DNA of 33,974 nucleotides from Azolla pinnata (taxonomy: Eukaryota > Streptophyta > Polypodiopsida > Salviniales > Salviniaceae), in the NCBI GenBank assembly GCA_037176905.1, contig JBBBWG010031520.1, positions 5,318 to 39,291 on the forward strand, in the 5' to 3' direction. Positions 33,681-33,974 of the stretch are shown one piece after another. Each line of letters starts with the position of its first letter. The first letter of the stretch is position 1. A program made the translations under genes and the position numbers. The notes under the pieces are model-generated. The model was not told the DNA's origin. It did not search any database and saw only the letters and a program-made list of their open reading frames with translations.

Positions 33681-33974
33681 AATTTAGCCGATCTTCATCT
33701 GTATCATTCAGTTTAGCCGATCTTCATCTGTATCATTCAGTTTAGCCGATCTTCATCTGTATCATTCAGTTTAGCCAATCTTCATCTGTATCATTCAGTT
33801 TAGCCGATCTTCATCTGTATCATTCAGTTTATAGCTAATCTTCATCTGTATCATTCAGTTTATAACTGATCTTCATCTGTATAATTCAATTTAGCTAATC
33901 TTCATCTGTATCATTCAGTTTAGCCGATCTTCATCTGTATCATTCAGTTTAGCCGATCTTCATCTGTATCATTC
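33681..33974. repeat. 29-bp minisatellite running off the window
   Basis: About ten copies of a unit containing GATCTTCATCTGTATCATTC followed by AGTTTAGCC. ATCTTC recurs at 33691, 33720, 33749, 33778 and 33807 (29-bp period); two later copies carry TATA-containing variants with 31-bp spacing. The array continues past the end of the window. Confidence 0.95.

Noticed and set aside
33681..33974. CRISPR-like regular spacing
   Set aside because: Units are contiguous with no unique spacers, and the genome is a plant nuclear one.

Overview
This window comes from a nuclear plant genome, most likely a flowering plant. The evidence is genes split by short GT-AG introns, plant-specific families (AWPM-19, SH4/HRA1-type trihelix factor, group 3 LEA proteins, plant CDC20), and many TTTAGGG/CCCTAAA-type telomere-like motifs. 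I cannot place it to a lineage from sequence alone. All gene models were assembled by hand from splice sites, reading-frame continuity and recalled family sequences; no alignment was run.

Layout. 899-2728 (-): an RRM protein resembling phragmoplastin-interacting protein 1, with a clear lysine-rich N-terminus and RRM start but an unclear 3' end. 2728-3450: shared upstream region with a 34-bp tandem repeat. 3451-4500 (+): a complete four-exon AWPM-19 membrane protein with a probable GC-AG first intron and a heat-shock-element array in intron 2. 6023-13381 (+): a complete 22-exon importin-beta gene orthologous to SAD2/importin-7/8 (1029 aa). 14700-15400: W-box palindrome repeats and a long CT microsatellite. 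15661-16965 (+): a low-complexity 434-codon ORF with acidic tracts, two hydrophobic segments and a stop codon inside telomere-like DNA. 16931-18270: nested telomere-like minisatellites that switch strand. 18271-19320: two coding-like fragments and a degenerate tandem repeat. 19701-21206 (-): a single-exon trihelix-type transcription factor. 22014-23826: intergenic, with short minisatellites. 24470-27469 (+): a complete six-exon CDC20 with a KEN box but an altered C-box. 28496-29359 and 30979-32148 (-): two tandemly duplicated LEA genes with matching exon structure and matching TATA / G-box / RY promoters. 32340-33974: microsatellites, telomere-like motifs, a W-box-rich repeat and a 29-bp minisatellite that runs off the window.

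The genes do not form an operon-like unit. A loose theme is drought, ABA and seed desiccation: AWPM-19 and LEA proteins accumulate in that setting, and Arabidopsis SAD2 modulates ABA sensitivity. This is probably coincidental apart from the true LEA tandem duplication. The observations most worth a second look are the intronic HSE array, the CDC20 C-box divergence, the simple-repeat ORF that terminates in telomere-like DNA, and the strand-switched telomere-like block. I did not find convincing evidence of a wholly new biological system.
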